NCBI GenBank assembly: GCA_964616015.1
Contig: CAZTTC010000168.1
Location: forward strand, 1 to 6,446
DNA: 6,446 nt
Source of the DNA: Methylibium sp964616015
GTDB taxonomy: Bacteria; Pseudomonadota; Gammaproteobacteria; Burkholderiales; Burkholderiaceae_C
Direction of reading: 5' to 3'
Shown: piece after piece, positions 6,226-6,446 of the stretch
Numbering within the stretch: position 1 is the stretch's first letter
How the letters are laid out: every line of letters begins with the position of its first letter
Position numbers and translations under genes: made by a program
The notes under the pieces: model-generated
The model's database searches: none
What the model was told of the DNA's origin: nothing
The model's input: the letters and a program-made list of their open reading frames with translations, nothing else

Positions 6226-6232
6226 CGAATGA

Positions 6233-6240
6233 CCCTCCCC
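6233..6240 (-). promoter_or_regulatory. Ribosome binding site of rsuA
   Basis: GGGGAGGG on the minus strand, 7 bases before the GTG at 6225. It favours that start over the ATG at 6294. Confidence 0.6.
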
Positions 6241-6317
6241 CGTTGCGGCTGGCTGCCAGGCGGCGCCGGGCAGCGGCGGCGGCTCGGCCAACACGGTCGC
6301 GTGCGGTTGGCCCGGGC

Positions 6318-6323
6318 AGTCTA
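6318..6323 (-). promoter_or_regulatory. Candidate -10 box for rsuA
   Basis: TAGACT on the minus strand matches four of six bases of the -10 consensus. It sits in the 106-base gap between the stop of the upstream gene and the rsuA start, and would give a leader of about 85 bases. No good -35 is seen, so rsuA may equally be co-transcribed with the upstream gene. Confidence 0.25.
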
Positions 6324-6331
6324 GCCGCGTC

Positions 6332-6446
6332 TCAGGCGAACACGCCGGCGGTGTCCTGCATCCGCGCGCTGACCTCGCCCAGGTGGTGCATCGTGTCGCC
6401 GAAGCTCATCTCCAGCATCGTCAGGCGCTTGAAGTAGTGGCTGCCG
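6332..6446 (-). CDS. C-terminal end of an unidentified protein, 5' end beyond the right edge
   Basis: 37 codons and a TGA stop are visible. The peptide begins GSHYFKRLTMLEMSFGD and ends VSARMQDTAGVFA. Every third codon position is G or C, far more regular than in the other frames, which makes it real coding sequence. It is rich in Met and His and looks helical. I do not recognise the family and too little is visible to name a function. It is on the same strand as rsuA, 106 bases upstream of it, so the two could share a transcript. Confidence 0.7.
   Translation of the reverse strand, partial: GSHYFKRLTMLEMSFGDTMHHLGEVSARMQDTAGVFA

Noticed and set aside
5502..6446. Plus-strand open frames opposite rsuA
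   Set aside because: They are shadows of rsuA and of the unidentified C-terminal fragment; none has a recognisable motif or ribosome binding site.

Overview
The window is very GC-rich with almost every third codon position G or C. The gene order (ribF followed by ileS on one strand) and the protein flavour suggest a betaproteobacterium of the order Burkholderiales, perhaps near Rubrivivax, Leptothrix or Methylibium. That placement is an inference from sequence feel, not from a search.

Left part (1-3119, minus strand, read right to left): two housekeeping genes. ribF (FAD synthetase/riboflavin kinase) is followed after 108 bases by ileS (isoleucyl-tRNA synthetase), which runs off the left edge just past its KMSKS loop. 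The ribF-ileS gap holds a cluster of GGCGCC palindromes and a perfect 9-bp inverted repeat around the ribF stop codon.

Middle (3120-5501): the most interesting part. A 24-codon gene on the minus strand (3237-3311) encodes a clear PqqA, the peptide from which the redox cofactor PQQ is made. It has a strong ribosome binding site and its own intrinsic terminator, and no other pqq gene is in view. Divergent from it, after a 187-base intergenic region, lies a plus-strand pair: a membrane sensor histidine kinase resembling MoxY (two membrane segments around a periplasmic domain, HAMP, HisKA_3-type HDELGQ box, ATPase domain) and, overlapping by a few bases, a NarL/LuxR-type response regulator resembling MoxX. 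In Paracoccus, MoxXY controls the PQQ-dependent methanol dehydrogenase. The natural reading is a small PQQ/alcohol-oxidation control cassette inserted between housekeeping genes, with the two-component pair perhaps driving the solitary pqqA and quinoprotein dehydrogenase genes elsewhere. The link is inferred from position and family.

Right part (5502-6446, minus strand): rsuA (16S rRNA pseudouridine-516 synthase) converges on the response regulator with only 7 bases between the stop codons. Upstream of rsuA is the C-terminal end of a further minus-strand gene that I cannot identify, cut by the right edge. I found no tRNA, rRNA, CRISPR array, insertion sequence or phage feature.
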